The position numbers and the translations under genes are program-made. From the NCBI GenBank assembly GCA_045633565.1, contig JAZQYO010000027.1:118474-182473 (forward strand): a stretch of DNA of 64,000 nucleotides, read 5' to 3'. Within the stretch, counting starts at the first letter, position 1. The number at the start of each line of letters is the position of its first letter. Shown here piece by piece: positions 42,306-51,830 of the stretch. Below the pieces are notes generated by a model. That model saw only the letters and a list, made by a program, of their open reading frames with translations. It did not search any database and was not told the DNA's origin. Origin of the DNA: RGIG7450 sp045633565 (GTDB lineage: Bacteria; Bacillota; Clostridia; RUG12999).

Positions 42306-43571
42306 TTATCCTTTCGCCTTAAGTGCTTTTTGGCCGATATCCTTACGGTAGAAAGCGTTTTCAAAGGAAACTTTTTTTACTTCTTTGTAAGATTTTTCGA
42401 TAGCTTTTTCAAGGGTATCTGCAGTAGCAGTCACGCCAAGAACTCGTCCGCCACCTGAAAGAAGTTTCCCGCCACTAAGTTTTGCACCTGCAACGTAAAT
42501 TTCTGCTTCAGTTTTAGCAGGCAGAGTGATTTCAAAGCCCGTTTCATATTTGCCCGGATAGCCGTTTGATGCCATGATTACGCAGCAAGCCGCACCGCTT
42601 GAAAACTCAACTTCTGTTTCGGAAAGAGTTTCATTTTCAACCGCCTGCATAATGGTAAACAGGTCAGATTTTAAGAGGGGAAGGACAACCTGAGTTTCAG
42701 GGTCGCCAAAACGGCAGTTGTATTCTATAACCTTAGGACCGTCCGGTGTAAGCATAAGACCGAAATACAGACAGCCTTTAAAAGTTCTGCCCTCAGCGTT
42801 CATTGCATTCATTGTAGGAATGAAAATCTTTTCCATGCACTCTTTTGCAACTGCATCTGTGTAATATGGGTTGGGAGCAACGGTACCCATACCGCCCGTA
42901 TTAAGCCCCTCGTCATTATCAAGTGCACGCTTGTGGTCCATGGAAGAAATCATTGGAACAACGGTTTTACCGTCTGTGAAAGAAAGTACCGAAACCTCAG
43001 GACCGGTTAAAAATTCTTCAACAACAATCCTTGAGCCGCTTTCGCCGAAAACTTTATCTTCCATCATGGATTTTACGGCCGCTATTGCGTCCTCTCTCGT
43101 TTCGGCAATTATAACGCCTTTACCCAGAGCCAGTCCGTCAGCTTTGATAACTGTGGGAATGGGCGCTGTTTCAAGATAGGAAAGCGCCTCTGACATATCA
43201 GTGAAAACTTCGTATTTTGCAGTAGGAATACCATATTTTTTCATAAGATTTTTGGAAAAAACCTTACTGCCTTCGATTTCTGCGGCAGCTTTTGACGGGC
43301 CAAAACAGGGGATGCCTATTTCACGAAGTCTGTCTGTTGCGCCCAGTACAAGCGGGTCATCAGGAGCGACAACTGCAAACTTAATATCATTTTTCTTAGC
43401 AAAATCTACTATTGCCTCAATATCTTTGGCACCAATACCGGTGCAGACAGCATCGGCGGCTATACCGCCGTTGCCGGGAAGTGCATAAATTTCTGTAATT
43501 TCAGAACTTTTTTTAAGTGATTTTATAATAGCGTGTTCACGGCCTCCACCGCCGACAACCATTATTTTCAT
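42306..43571 (-). CDS. purD: Phosphoribosylamine-glycine ligase
   Basis: PurD joins glycine to phosphoribosylamine, the second purine step. The 421-residue ATP-grasp enzyme starts MKIMVVGGGGREHAII, has KADGLALGKGVIIAETRED for ATP, and the family signature YNCRFGDPETQVVLP near residue 285. GAGGAAA lies before the ATG. It sits between glyA and purL in the operon. Its substrate glycine can come from the adjacent glyA. Confidence 0.97.
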   Translation of the reverse strand: MKIMVVGGGGREHAIIKSLKKSSEITEIYALPGNGGIAADAVCTGIGAKDIEAIVDFAKKNDIKFAVVAPDDPLVLGATDRLREIGIPCFGPSKAAAEIEGSKVFSKNLMKKYGIPTAKYEVFTDMSEALSYLETAPIPTVIKADGLALGKGVIIAETREDAIAAVKSMMEDKVFGESGSRIVVEEFLTGPEVSVLSFTDGKTVVPMISSMDHKRALDNDEGLNTGGMGTVAPNPYYTDAVAKECMEKIFIPTMNAMNAEGRTFKGCLYFGLMLTPDGPKVIEYNCRFGDPETQVVLPLLKSDLFTIMQAVENETLSETEVEFSSGAACCVIMASNGYPGKYETGFEITLPAKTEAEIYVAGAKLSGGKLLSGGGRVLGVTATADTLEKAIEKSYKEVKKVSFENAFYRKDIGQKALKAKG

Positions 43572-43591
43572 TTATATTTCCTCTTTTCTGA

Positions 43592-44833
43592 TTATTCGTA
43601 GATGGGGAACTTTTCGCAAAGCTCGATTACTTCTCTTGTAACCTGGTCTTTTGTGCCTTCAAAATCAGAAGCAACAAGCTTAATCCAGTGAGCAATCTTT
43701 TTCATTTCCTCTTCTTTAAAGCCACGTGATGTAACTGCAGGAGTACCAATACGAACACCACTTGTTACAAACGGACTTTCAGGGTCGTTGGGGATTGTGT
43801 TTTTATTTGCTGTGATATGAACCTCGTCAAGACGGTGTTCCATTTCTTTACCTGTAATGCCGAAAGGACGAAGGTCTAAAAGCATCAGGTGGTTATCTGT
43901 ACCGCCAGAAACAATGTCAAAGCCTTCTTTGATAAATTCTTCGGATAAAACTTTTGCATTTTTAACAATCTGTTTCTGATATTCTTTAAATTCATCAGTT
44001 AAAGCTTCGCCAAAAGCAACAGCCTTAGCAGCAATAATGTGCATTAAGGGACCGCCCTGAATTCCGGGGAAAATAGCTTTATCAATTTGAGCTGCATACT
44101 GCTCTTTGCAGAGGATAAGACCGCCTCTGGGACCACGCAGGGTTTTGTGAGTTGTAGTTGTTACGACGTCTGCATAGGGAACGGGTGACGGATGAAGTCC
44201 TGCCGCTACAAGACCTGCAATGTGAGCAATGTCAACCATCATAAGAGCGCCCACTTCATCACAGATTTCGCGGATTTTTGCAAAATCTATTGTTCTTGCA
44301 TAAGCACTTGCGCCCGAAACAATCATTTTGGGTTTGCAGTCAAGAGCGATTTCGCGCATTTTGTCATAGTCAATTCTGCCTGTTTCATCATCAACGCCGT
44401 AAGGAACGATGTTGAAATATTTACCGGAAATGTTAACAGGGCTACCGTGTGAAAGGTGACCGCCGTGGGCAAGGTTCATACCCATAACGGTATCGCCAGG
44501 CTGAAGAAATGCAAAAAATACTGCAAGGTTAGCGTTAGCACCACTGTGAGGCTGAACATTTGCATGGTCAGCACCGAAAAGTTTTTTAGCTCTCTCTCTT
44601 GCAATTTCTTCAACTTCGTCAACATGGATACAACCGCCGTAGTAGCGTTTGCCCGGATAACCTTCTGCATATTTGTTGGTTAAAACTCCGCCTGCAGCAA
44701 GAAGCACTGCTTCTGATACAATGTTTTCGGAAGCTATAAGTTCAATGTTATGTTTCTGACGGGAAAGCTCTCTGTCGCAAGCAGCAAAAACTTCATTGTC
44801 ATAATTTTTAAGTTGGTCAAAAAATTTACTCAT
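43592..44833 (-). CDS. glyA: Serine hydroxymethyltransferase
   Basis: GlyA converts serine and tetrahydrofolate to glycine and methylene-THF with pyridoxal phosphate. The 413-residue protein has the N-terminal [15 protein letters not shown], the [14 protein letters not shown] motif and the PLP lysine in [14 protein letters not shown]. In this operon it provides glycine for PurD and one-carbon units for PurN and the AICAR transformylase. AAAGGAGC precedes the ATG. Confidence 0.97.
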   Translation of the reverse strand: MSKFFDQLKNYDNEVFAACDRELSRQKHNIELIASENIVSEAVLLAAGGVLTNKYAEGYPGKRYYGGCIHVDEVEEIARERAKKLFGADHANVQPHSGANANLAVFFAFLQPGDTVMGMNLAHGGHLSHGSPVNISGKYFNIVPYGVDDETGRIDYDKMREIALDCKPKMIVSGASAYARTIDFAKIREICDEVGALMMVDIAHIAGLVAAGLHPSPVPYADVVTTTTHKTLRGPRGGLILCKEQYAAQIDKAIFPGIQGGPLMHIIAAKAVAFGEALTDEFKEYQKQIVKNAKVLSEEFIKEGFDIVSGGTDNHLMLLDLRPFGITGKEMEHRLDEVHITANKNTIPNDPESPFVTSGVRIGTPAVTSRGFKEEEMKKIAHWIKLVASDFEGTKDQVTREVIELCEKFPIYE

Positions 44834-44855
44834 TTTTAAAAGCTCCTTTTTATTT

Positions 44856-46043
44856 TTAATGATGGAATAATCTCATGTGTGTGAATGCCATTGAAATGCC
44901 GAGTTTATTGCAAGCGTCAATTACAAGCTGGTCACGGATTGAGCCGCCCGGTTGTGCAATGTAGGTTACACCACTTTTTGCAGCACGCTCAATGTTGTCA
45001 CTGAAGGGGAAGAATGCGTCAGAGCCAAGTGCAACATCCTTGATTGAAGAAAGGAAAGCAACTTTTTCTTCTCTTGTTAAAGGCTCGGGCTTTGTTTTAA
45101 AGAACTGCTGCCACATTCCTTCTGCAAGCACCTGGTCAGAATCAAAATCTGAAATATAAAGGTCAATGCAGTTATCTCTGTCCGGTCTACCGATTTCGTC
45201 AAGGAAGGGAAGATTTAACACCTTGTCGTGTTGACGGAGATGCCAGTTATCAGCCTTCTGACCTGCAAGACGGGTACAGTGAATTCTGGACTGCTGACCT
45301 GCACCAACACCGATTGCCTGACCGTCTGCGGCAAAGCATACCGAGTTGGACTGTGTGTATTTTAAAGTGATAAGTGCAACAATAAGGTTTCTTATTGCAC
45401 TTTCAGGAAGTTCTTTATTTTCGGTAACAATTTCAGTTAAAAGTTCGCGGTTAATTTCAAAATCGTTTCTGCCCTGCTCGAAAGTGATGCCGAAAACCTG
45501 TTTGCGTTCAATGGGGTCGGGAACGAAATTTTCGTCAATCTTTACGATGTTGTATGTACCTTTTCTTTTGGTTTTTAAAATTTCAAGAGCTTCTTCAGTG
45601 TATCCGGGAGCAATAACGCCGTCGGAAACCTCTCTTGCTATAAGTGAAGCGGTAACCTTGTCACACTCGTCTGACAGAGCAATCCAGTCACCAAAAGAGC
45701 TCATTCTGTCGGTACCTCTTGCACGGGCATAAGCAAGAGCAAGGGGGGAAGAATCGAGGTCTGCAATGTCATCAACAAAACAAGCTTTTTTAAGCTTGTC
45801 GCTCATAGGAAGACCGAGAGCCGCTGATGTAGGACTTACATGTTTAAATGATGTTGCACAAGGGATACCAAGAGCTGCTTTTAAATCACGAACGAGCAGC
45901 CAGCTGTTAAATGCATCAAGGAAGTTGATGTATCCCGGTTTGCCGTTTAAAATTTCAACAGGCAGGTCTGAGCCGTCATGCATAAAAATTCTTGAAGGTT
46001 TCTGATTGGGGTTGCAACCGTATTTAAGTTCAAAAGAATTCAT
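44856..46043 (-). CDS. purH: AICAR transformylase, stand-alone
   Basis: The 395-residue protein corresponds to the formyltransferase half of bifunctional PurH and carries no IMP cyclohydrolase domain. Motifs are [13 protein letters not shown] at the start, [26 protein letters not shown] and [16 protein letters not shown], with KHVSP and the following residues matching the folate and AICAR site. It transfers formyl from 10-formyl-THF to AICAR, giving FAICAR. The partner cyclohydrolase is encoded just upstream with overlapping stop and start. Confidence 0.94.
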   Translation of the reverse strand: MNSFELKYGCNPNQKPSRIFMHDGSDLPVEILNGKPGYINFLDAFNSWLLVRDLKAALGIPCATSFKHVSPTSAALGLPMSDKLKKACFVDDIADLDSSPLALAYARARGTDRMSSFGDWIALSDECDKVTASLIAREVSDGVIAPGYTEEALEILKTKRKGTYNIVKIDENFVPDPIERKQVFGITFEQGRNDFEINRELLTEIVTENKELPESAIRNLIVALITLKYTQSNSVCFAADGQAIGVGAGQQSRIHCTRLAGQKADNWHLRQHDKVLNLPFLDEIGRPDRDNCIDLYISDFDSDQVLAEGMWQQFFKTKPEPLTREEKVAFLSSIKDVALGSDAFFPFSDNIERAAKSGVTYIAQPGGSIRDQLVIDACNKLGISMAFTHMRLFHH

Positions 46044-46774
46044 TATTTAAGTCCTCCTTCATGTTTGTTAACTATTCTTGTGTCTGTTTTGCCTGTTTTG
46101 AGATTTGTGAAACGGACAAACATAGAAATTTTGTTATTGTCGTCAAGGGCTTCCCAAACTTTTTTTGTCAGGTCATCAATGTCATTTGGGAGAGAAATTC
46201 TTTCCGGCTCACCTGTGAAAGTGGGGAGAGGATTTCCGTCACAGTTGTAGGTGTGGATAAAATGTCCCACTCCTGCTATGGCAGGATAAGTGAAAGTGTA
46301 TCTGCTACAGGCTGTGCCCTCAGCATCTGCACTTTTTAAAATATTCATTTTATAAGTGAAATCATTGTTCTCAAACGTAAGCATACCGCTTATTCTGGGG
46401 GTAAAGTTTGGAGCATCGGGTTCAAACTCACGGGTGTCAAGCGCCGCTTCAAAGCTTTCGCCGTCTGCAAGATGGTTGTAAACTGTATCTGTCTGGTCAC
46501 CATTTGTTACGATGAGTTTGTTTTCAAATTTTCTTACGGGAGAATAAATGATGAGCGACGGGTCAGAAACCTTGCTTTCATCAAAAGGATAGATTGTGAT
46601 ATCCTCGCCATTTACTTTAAAAATTCTATTGCGTGAGTTTTCGCTTCTGCCCATAATAAAGTATACGGCTACAGCATTTTCGCCGTCAGCAGTTTTGCCG
46701 ATGGCAATACCTCTGCCGGGATATGTATTTTCTTTAAGAAGGTCTAAAAGACAATCTGTTTTATAAACGTTCAT
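46043..46774 (-). CDS. purO: IMP cyclohydrolase, PurO-like
   Basis: The 243-residue protein resembles the PurO-type IMP cyclohydrolase first known from archaea, which closes FAICAR to IMP. Characteristic parts are NTYPGRGIAIG near the start, FIMGRSENSRNR, DPSLIIYSPVR, NGDQTDTVY, and FEPDAPNFTPRISG. It replaces the missing cyclohydrolase half of PurH. The start overlaps the purN stop and its own stop overlaps the next start, each by one base (TAATG). Confident from motifs and context. Confidence 0.85.
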   Translation of the reverse strand: MNVYKTDCLLDLLKENTYPGRGIAIGKTADGENAVAVYFIMGRSENSRNRIFKVNGEDITIYPFDESKVSDPSLIIYSPVRKFENKLIVTNGDQTDTVYNHLADGESFEAALDTREFEPDAPNFTPRISGMLTFENNDFTYKMNILKSADAEGTACSRYTFTYPAIAGVGHFIHTYNCDGNPLPTFTGEPERISLPNDIDDLTKKVWEALDDNNKISMFVRFTNLKTGKTDTRIVNKHEGGLK

Positions 46775-47373
46775 TATTTTTTCTCCTTTACAATTTGTTT
46801 TGATACAAGCTCACACGCCTTTGGAAGAATAATCCATTCAGCCTGCTGCATAACTCTTTTCTGCAATGTTTCCGGGGTGTCGCCGGGGCGGATTTTAACA
46901 GCTTTTTGAGCAATTATTTTGCCACCATCGGGAATTTCGTTCACAAAATGAACGGTAGCACCCGTAACCTTAACTCCGTATTTTAAAGCTTCTTCATGAA
47001 CCTTAAGTCCATAATAGCCTTTTCCGCAGAATGAGGGAATAAGGGCCGGGTGAACATTTATGATGCGATTGGCGTAGCGGGATGTAAATTTAGATGTTAA
47101 GATTTTCATAAATCCTGCAAGTACAACCAAGTCGATTTTTTCCGTCTCAAGTTTTTTAATAAGCTTATCCTCAAAATCGGGGTCTTTTGACGGAATGACT
47201 GCAGTTGAGATTCCGGCATTTTTTGCACGGGTGAGAGCATAAGCATCCGGGTTGCCCGAAATAACAAGTGCAATCTCACCGCTTTTTATAATACCTTTAC
47301 TTTGAGCATCAATCATTGCCTGAAGGTTTGTTCCACCGCCTGAAACAAGGACTGCAATTTTTGCCTTCATCAT
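46774..47373 (-). CDS. purN: Phosphoribosylglycinamide formyltransferase
   Basis: PurN formylates GAR with 10-formyl-THF, the third purine step. The 199-residue protein has [29 protein letters not shown], the catalytic region [13 protein letters not shown] with the conserved His and nearby Asn, and [16 protein letters not shown] with the catalytic Asp. It overlaps purM by four bases (ATGA). A second ATG one codon later is equally possible as start. Confidence 0.96.
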   Translation of the reverse strand: MMKAKIAVLVSGGGTNLQAMIDAQSKGIIKSGEIALVISGNPDAYALTRAKNAGISTAVIPSKDPDFEDKLIKKLETEKIDLVVLAGFMKILTSKFTSRYANRIINVHPALIPSFCGKGYYGLKVHEEALKYGVKVTGATVHFVNEIPDGGKIIAQKAVKIRPGDTPETLQKRVMQQAEWIILPKACELVSKQIVKEKK

Positions 47374-48404
47374 AGGATAACACCTTCGTCGCCTTTAACG
47401 ATTTCACCGATTATGTAAGCATCTTCACCGGCAGCTTTTAAGATGTCAAGAGATTTTGCCGCATCTTCTTTAGAAACAACGATGCTCATGCCAACGCCCA
47501 TGTTAAAGGTGTTGAACATATCACGTTCGGGGATGTTTCCTCTTTTTGCAATAAGGTCAAATATTGGAAGGATTTTAAGCGCAGATTTATCAATCTTAGC
47601 AGAGTATCCGTCCGGAAGACTTCTCGGGATATTTTCGTAAAAACCACCGCCTGTGATGTGGGAAATTGCTTTTACTTTAACTTCATCTAAAAGTGCAAGA
47701 ACGGGTTTTACATAAATCTTTGTAGGTGTAAGAAGAGTTTCACCGATTGATTTTCCTCCCAACTCGGCAAGAGGACTTGTGATGTCGCCATTTTCTACAT
47801 CAAGCACTTTTCTTACAAGAGAAAAACCGTTTGAGTGAACTCCAGAAGAAGGAAGTGCGATTATAACATCACCCTCGGTAACGGTGGAGTTATCTAAAAT
47901 TTTATCTTTATCAACCACGCCTGTTGAGTAACCGGCAAGGTCGTATTCGTTTTCAGGATAAAAACCGGGCATTTCGGCAGTTTCGCCGCCAATAAGTGCA
48001 GCACCTGCCTGAACGCAGCCTTCAGCTACACCCGATACGATAGCGGCAACTCTTTCAGGAGAGTTTTTACCAACGGCAATGTAGTCAAGGAAAAACAGAG
48101 GCTTTGCACCACTGCAAATAATGTCGTTAACGCACATTGCAACACAGTCAATACCCACTGTATCATGCTTGTCCATTTTAAAAGCAATTTTAAGTTTTGT
48201 ACCAACACCGTCAGTACCGCTTACAAGTACAGGTTTTTTTATTCCTTCAAGGTCAAGCTCAAAAAGACCGCCGAAACCGCCTATTCCGCTTAATACCCCC
48301 GGGGTAACAGTTCTTGCAATGTGAGTTTTCATAAGCTCAACTGCTTTGTAACCGGCAGTAATATCAACTCCGGCGTTTTTATAGCTTTCACTAAAACTTT
48401 TCAT
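47370..48404 (-). CDS. purM: Phosphoribosylformylglycinamidine cyclo-ligase
   Basis: PurM closes FGAM to AIR, the fifth purine step. The 344-residue protein starts [19 protein letters not shown], has [33 protein letters not shown] and [11 protein letters not shown], the usual ATP-binding and substrate motifs of the PurM/PurL fold. The ATG at 48404 has an AAAGGGAA ribosome binding site; a longer frame reaches back into the gap and has none. It lies 20 bp after purF. Confidence 0.96.
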   Translation of the reverse strand: MKSFSESYKNAGVDITAGYKAVELMKTHIARTVTPGVLSGIGGFGGLFELDLEGIKKPVLVSGTDGVGTKLKIAFKMDKHDTVGIDCVAMCVNDIICSGAKPLFFLDYIAVGKNSPERVAAIVSGVAEGCVQAGAALIGGETAEMPGFYPENEYDLAGYSTGVVDKDKILDNSTVTEGDVIIALPSSGVHSNGFSLVRKVLDVENGDITSPLAELGGKSIGETLLTPTKIYVKPVLALLDEVKVKAISHITGGGFYENIPRSLPDGYSAKIDKSALKILPIFDLIAKRGNIPERDMFNTFNMGVGMSIVVSKEDAAKSLDILKAAGEDAYIIGEIVKGDEGVIL

Positions 48405-48424
48405 GATATATTTCCCTTTCTTTT

Positions 48425-49846
48425 TTATTCTTTTCCATTCCAGCAGTAGGTACAAAGCTGGCTTTCGTCAAGTCCTATTGATTTTATAACTCCGTCAAGT
48501 GACTGGAACTCAAGTGAAGCAAAATTTAATTTTTCGCAAATTCTTTTTCTGAGGCTCTGTCCGCGCTCTGTTGCAGAGTCGCTGTATTCACTTATATGTT
48601 TTAAACCTTCTTCACCCTCAAGCTCAACTATAATCTGACGGGCGATAAGCTCCATGTCGCTTGTGGCACGGGAGAAGTTGAGGTACTTGCAGGCGTACAT
48701 TATAGGGGGGCATGCTGAACGCATGTGAACCGATTTGGCACCGTTTTCATAGAGGAAATCAACCGTTCCCTTAAGCTGAGTACCGCGAACGATAGAATCG
48801 TCAACAAAAAGAAGATTCTTGTCCTGAATAAGCTCATGCACAGGGATTTGTTTCATCCTTGCAACCTTGGTGCGTTCCTTCTGGCTTGCAGGAGTAAAAC
48901 TTCTCATCCAGGTTGGGGTGTATTTGATAAAAGGCCTTGCAAACGGGATTCTGATTTCGTTAGCATATCCAATTGCGTGGGGAGTGCCCGAATCGGGAAC
49001 ACCGCCTACATAATCAACTCCCTCAGCATTGCCAACCTTTCTGTCATGTTCTGCCATAATCTGACCATTGCGGTATCTCATTGCCTCAACGTTAATACCT
49101 TCATAGCATGAGGTGGGATAACCATAATAGCTCCACAGAAAAGCACAGATTTTCATTTTATCTCCCGGAGGGTTAAGCTGAGTAACGCCATCAAGGGTAA
49201 TTTCAACAATTTCACCCGGTCCGAGTTCTTTTTCGGCTTCATAGCCAAGCTTCTGATATGCAAAAGACTCAAATGAAACGCAGTAACCATTTTCATTTTT
49301 GCCTATCAGAATGGGAAGCCTGCCAAGACGGTCTCTTGCCGCGATAAGCGTACCGTCATTTTTAAGTATCAGAATTGATGCACTTCCGTCAATGACGCTT
49401 TGGGCAAATTTAATACCCTCCACAAAGCTTGTCTTTTGATTTATAAGTGCTGCAACAAGGTCGGTGGAGTTAATCTTACCGCCTGTCATTGTTCCGAAAT
49501 GACCACCGGATGCAATATATTTTTCAATAAGCTCTTCAGAGTTGTTTATCATGCCTATTGTTGTTATTGCATATATTCCGACGTTTGAACGGATTAAAAG
49601 AGGCTGCGGGTCAGTATCACTGATACATCCGATAGCCGAATTGCCCTTCATTTCGTCAAATACATCTTCAAACTTTGTTCTGAAAGGAGAATTTTCAATG
49701 TTGTGAATCTCCCTCTGCAGACCAATTTCTGGGTCATAAGCTGCCATTCCGCCTCGGCGTGTTCCGAGATGAGAATGATAGTCAGTACCGAAAAAGACGT
49801 CTGAAATTGCATCGTTTTTACTTATTGCTCCAAAAAAGCCACCCAT
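48425..49846 (-). CDS. purF: PurF-like amidophosphoribosyltransferase without the catalytic cysteine
   Basis: PurF makes phosphoribosylamine from PRPP. The 473-residue product has a full phosphoribosyltransferase domain: the PRPP loop [28 protein letters not shown], and all four Fe-S-type cysteines of the B. subtilis enzyme (in KICAF, YACKY and LCTYCW). The N-terminal glutaminase domain is altered. It starts MGGFFGA where active enzymes have Cys2 (MCG..), the usual HRGQ reads TRRGG and the NGN loop reads IGM. A stop codon two codons before the ATG excludes a longer frame. It is therefore likely ammonia-dependent or needs another glutaminase. Confidence 0.9.
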   Translation of the reverse strand: MGGFFGAISKNDAISDVFFGTDYHSHLGTRRGGMAAYDPEIGLQREIHNIENSPFRTKFEDVFDEMKGNSAIGCISDTDPQPLLIRSNVGIYAITTIGMINNSEELIEKYIASGGHFGTMTGGKINSTDLVAALINQKTSFVEGIKFAQSVIDGSASILILKNDGTLIAARDRLGRLPILIGKNENGYCVSFESFAYQKLGYEAEKELGPGEIVEITLDGVTQLNPPGDKMKICAFLWSYYGYPTSCYEGINVEAMRYRNGQIMAEHDRKVGNAEGVDYVGGVPDSGTPHAIGYANEIRIPFARPFIKYTPTWMRSFTPASQKERTKVARMKQIPVHELIQDKNLLFVDDSIVRGTQLKGTVDFLYENGAKSVHMRSACPPIMYACKYLNFSRATSDMELIARQIIVELEGEEGLKHISEYSDSATERGQSLRKRICEKLNFASLEFQSLDGVIKSIGLDESQLCTYCWNGKE

Positions 49847-49862
49847 AAATTCCTATGCCTTT

Positions 49863-49928
49863 CTGTCCACGTTGGTTGTTTTATTAAATGAACATACGCC
49901 TCTTGCCGTGGACAGGCAGGGGCGTATG
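49863..49928 (-). promoter_or_regulatory. Candidate H-type pseudoknot in the purE-purF gap
   Basis: Read on the minus strand, CATACGCC (49928-49921) pairs with GGCGTATG (49900-49893), and CTGTCCACG (49915-49907), which lies in the loop between them, pairs perfectly with CGTGGACAG (49871-49863). The order 1-2-1'-2' defines an H-type pseudoknot. Its last strand ends 16 bases before the purF ATG and touches the ribosome binding site region. Part of the first hairpin also fits a repeat family seen at 10132. Confidence 0.55.
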
Positions 49929-49934
49929 AAAATA

Positions 49935-50429
49935 TCAAATGTTATATTTTTCCGAAACGGAGGCGTCCGCATCCAGCACTTTATCTGCTGCGGATTTTCT
50001 TTGTGAATCTAGTTTTGATGCGAGTGCACTGTCAGAAACAGAAAGAATCTGCATTGCGAGCAGCGCCGCATTTACAGCACCGTCAATGGCAACAGTTGCA
50101 ACGGGTATGCCCGATGGCATCTGAACAGTTGAGAGTAGTGCGTCCAGTCCGTCTAAGGTTGATGATTTAACAGGCAGACCAATAACGGGCAGGGTTGTAC
50201 ATGCTGCTACAGCGCCTGCAAGATGAGCTGCTTTGCCGGCAGCCGCTATAATAACGCCAAAATCGTTTTCACGTGCGTTTTCAGTAAACTGGCGCACCTG
50301 CAACGGAGTGCGGTGAGCTGAATATACGTGTACCTCGTAGGGTACGGAAAAATCTTTGAGTATAGCAATTGCTTTTTCAACGATAGGTAAATCACTGTCG
50401 CTACCCATAAGAATACCAACTTTTTTCAT
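49935..50429 (-). CDS. purE: N5-carboxyaminoimidazole ribonucleotide mutase
   Basis: PurE moves the carboxyl group of N5-CAIR to give CAIR, the sixth purine step. The 164-residue protein starts [20 protein letters not shown] and has [26 protein letters not shown] and [18 protein letters not shown], all active-site motifs of class I PurE. The ATG at 50429 has AGAAAGG upstream; an earlier TTG does not. It is the first gene after the ZTP riboswitch. purK is not in the window. Confidence 0.96.
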   Translation of the reverse strand: MKKVGILMGSDSDLPIVEKAIAILKDFSVPYEVHVYSAHRTPLQVRQFTENARENDFGVIIAAAGKAAHLAGAVAACTTLPVIGLPVKSSTLDGLDALLSTVQMPSGIPVATVAIDGAVNAALLAMQILSVSDSALASKLDSQRKSAADKVLDADASVSEKYNI

Positions 50430-50447
50430 ATGTAAGCACAACCTTTC

Positions 50448-50489
50448 TGAAAATAAATATGGGCAGACCTATACTGTATAGATCTGCCC
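50448..50489 (-). terminator. Riboswitch-controlled terminator before purE
   Basis: On the minus strand GGGCAGA and TCTGCCC form a long stem over 50489-50461, followed by a T-rich stretch. Its 5' arm uses the CTGGGC bases that also belong to the ZTP aptamer, so ligand binding and termination exclude each other. Confidence 0.75.
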
Positions 50490-50561
50490 AGACGGTCGAC
50501 ATTATTAATATTTTTTGCTCCCCGGCAGTTACAGTCTGCCAATCCCGTCAGTTGCAAAAAA
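50486..50561 (-). promoter_or_regulatory. ZTP (pfl) riboswitch
   Basis: On the minus strand the RNA has the outer stem TTTTTTGC/GCAAAAAA, the conserved AACTGACGG, a hairpin GGCAG/CTGCC (50540-50524), then GCCGGGGAGC, and the 3' conserved CCGTCTGGGC. GACGG (50549-50545) and CCGTC (50495-50491) form the expected pseudoknot. This matches the ZTP/ZMP riboswitch, which senses the purine intermediate AICAR (ZMP) or ZTP and turns on purine and one-carbon genes. Here it precedes the whole purine operon. Confidence 0.88.
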
Positions 50562-50585
50562 CAGTAAGTATTTATTATATTAATT

Positions 50586-50614
50586 ATTATATATTACAAA
50601 TATAATAATGTCAA
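50586..50614 (-). promoter_or_regulatory. Sigma-A promoter of the purine operon
   Basis: On the minus strand a perfect TTGACA (50614-50609), a 17-bp spacer and a perfect TATAAT (50591-50586), 25 bases before the riboswitch. Confidence 0.92.
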
Positions 50615-50678
50615 TGTTATTTTTGTATAAAAAAAGACAATATTTTTGCGTTTTTTAATCTAAAATTCACTCAAAATA

Positions 50679-50706
50679 AAAAGAACCTCTGAAATCAGAG
50701 GTTCTG
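50679..50706 (-). terminator. Terminator after the stalk-domain gene
   Basis: An 11-base inverted repeat (50682-50692 with 50695-50705) with a T run on the minus side. It insulates the purine promoter from the upstream gene. Confidence 0.85.
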
Positions 50707-50719
50707 ATATGATGATTTT

Positions 50720-51640
50720 TTATTCAGCGCCGGTGGTGAGCAGGTCGAAAATTTCTGCTGTTACATAGGTTTTGGAGTCAACTAAAACAGGGAAGTTTTC
50801 TTCGCTCTGACCTTCAAACATTGCTTCGCCAATTTTAATTCTTACGATATTTCTTGTTTTGCCGGCAATGTCAATGCTCCAGTCCGCATCGTTCCAGTTT
50901 ACTGTGTAACCGAGAGTTTCAAGAACATGACGGAGAGGAAGTCTGCGCTGGGAGCCTTCTTCAAAAAGAGCTTCATCGGCATATTCAAAGGTGTGTCCGT
51001 CAATTACAAATTCATTTTCGTTTTCAACCTGTTCTGCGAGAGATAAAACTGCAATTTTTTCTGCAGGAACGTGTGCAGGGAGGCTTAAACCAACTGTTGT
51101 TGCAAAAGCGAGAATTTCGGAACCGGGAGTAATGTCAGAAGCCTTCAGGGCAATTCTGATTCTGTGAGCAATAACAGCAGTTTCGTCGCTGTAAACAATT
51201 CTGTTGTTACCGTCTTTAGAAAGAATTTCGCCGTTTTCATTTGTGTCAACAACTGCATAAATGGGAGCGAATGCAGAACCTTCTGTGTTCACAATCACAT
51301 AATATGCATACGCCTGAGGAGGAAGACTTCTTGTTGTCATTGAACTTGCGATGACAGTAATCATATCATCTTTTTTGATTTCTTCAACCGGGTTTAAGTC
51401 ATAGTCACAAACGTAAGTATTTTCGTCAAGATTGAACTGAAATTCGCCTTCGCCGATTACAATGTATTCTTCGGTAACTTCAGTTACTGTTCCGTTGTAG
51501 GAAACTTTGCTGTCTTCCATAACTACTGTTTCTTCTGTTTCGGAAATAAGCATTGTGTCATATTCGTTTGTGCCGTTTGCAAAAACTACTGCTGAAAGAG
51601 CGAGTATTGCTGCGAGGGAAAAGGTAATAATTTTTTTCAT
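50720..51640 (-). CDS. Secreted stalk-domain (copper amine oxidase N-terminal-like) protein
   Basis: The 306-residue protein begins with a signal peptide (MKKIITFSLAAILALSAVVF, then A). The middle is beta-rich with no family I recognise. Residues from about 225 to the end match the copper amine oxidase N-terminal or stalk domain found in many secreted clostridial proteins: RRLPLRHVLETLGYTVNW and SKTYVTAEIFDLL. It probably sits on or outside the cell surface. The start at 51640 has AAGGAGA; the longer frame lacks one. It has no link to purine synthesis. Confidence 0.8.
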   Translation of the reverse strand: MKKIITFSLAAILALSAVVFANGTNEYDTMLISETEETVVMEDSKVSYNGTVTEVTEEYIVIGEGEFQFNLDENTYVCDYDLNPVEEIKKDDMITVIASSMTTRSLPPQAYAYYVIVNTEGSAFAPIYAVVDTNENGEILSKDGNNRIVYSDETAVIAHRIRIALKASDITPGSEILAFATTVGLSLPAHVPAEKIAVLSLAEQVENENEFVIDGHTFEYADEALFEEGSQRRLPLRHVLETLGYTVNWNDADWSIDIAGKTRNIVRIKIGEAMFEGQSEENFPVLVDSKTYVTAEIFDLLTTGAE

Positions 51641-51724
51641 TTTTGTAATCTCCTTTTTTGTTTTTCTGTATGTAATACTCGTGAGAAGAGCAAAAGGTTG
51701 CACGGTTTAAAAAAATTTGTTTGT

Positions 51725-51753
51725 TTGACAAAGAAAATATTATATGGTACAAT
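51725..51753 (+). promoter_or_regulatory. Sigma-A promoter of the glycosyltransferase pair
   Basis: TTGACA (51725-51730), a 17-bp spacer and TACAAT (51748-51753), 80 bp before the sugar transferase start. Confidence 0.8.
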
Positions 51754-51830
51754 TAAGTTCTGTGAGGTATACATTATATTATATATCTAATCAGCCAATA
51801 AATCAAGTGCAAAAAACGGAGAGTTTTGCC

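Noticed and set aside
42302..42364. 21-residue N-terminal extension of PurL
   Set aside because: It overlaps the end of purD and has no ribosome binding site, while AAAGGA precedes the ATG at 42301.
50486..50561. Guanine/adenine (purine) riboswitch before purE
   Set aside because: The conserved purine-aptamer loops are missing; the sequence fits the ZTP aptamer, including its pseudoknot.
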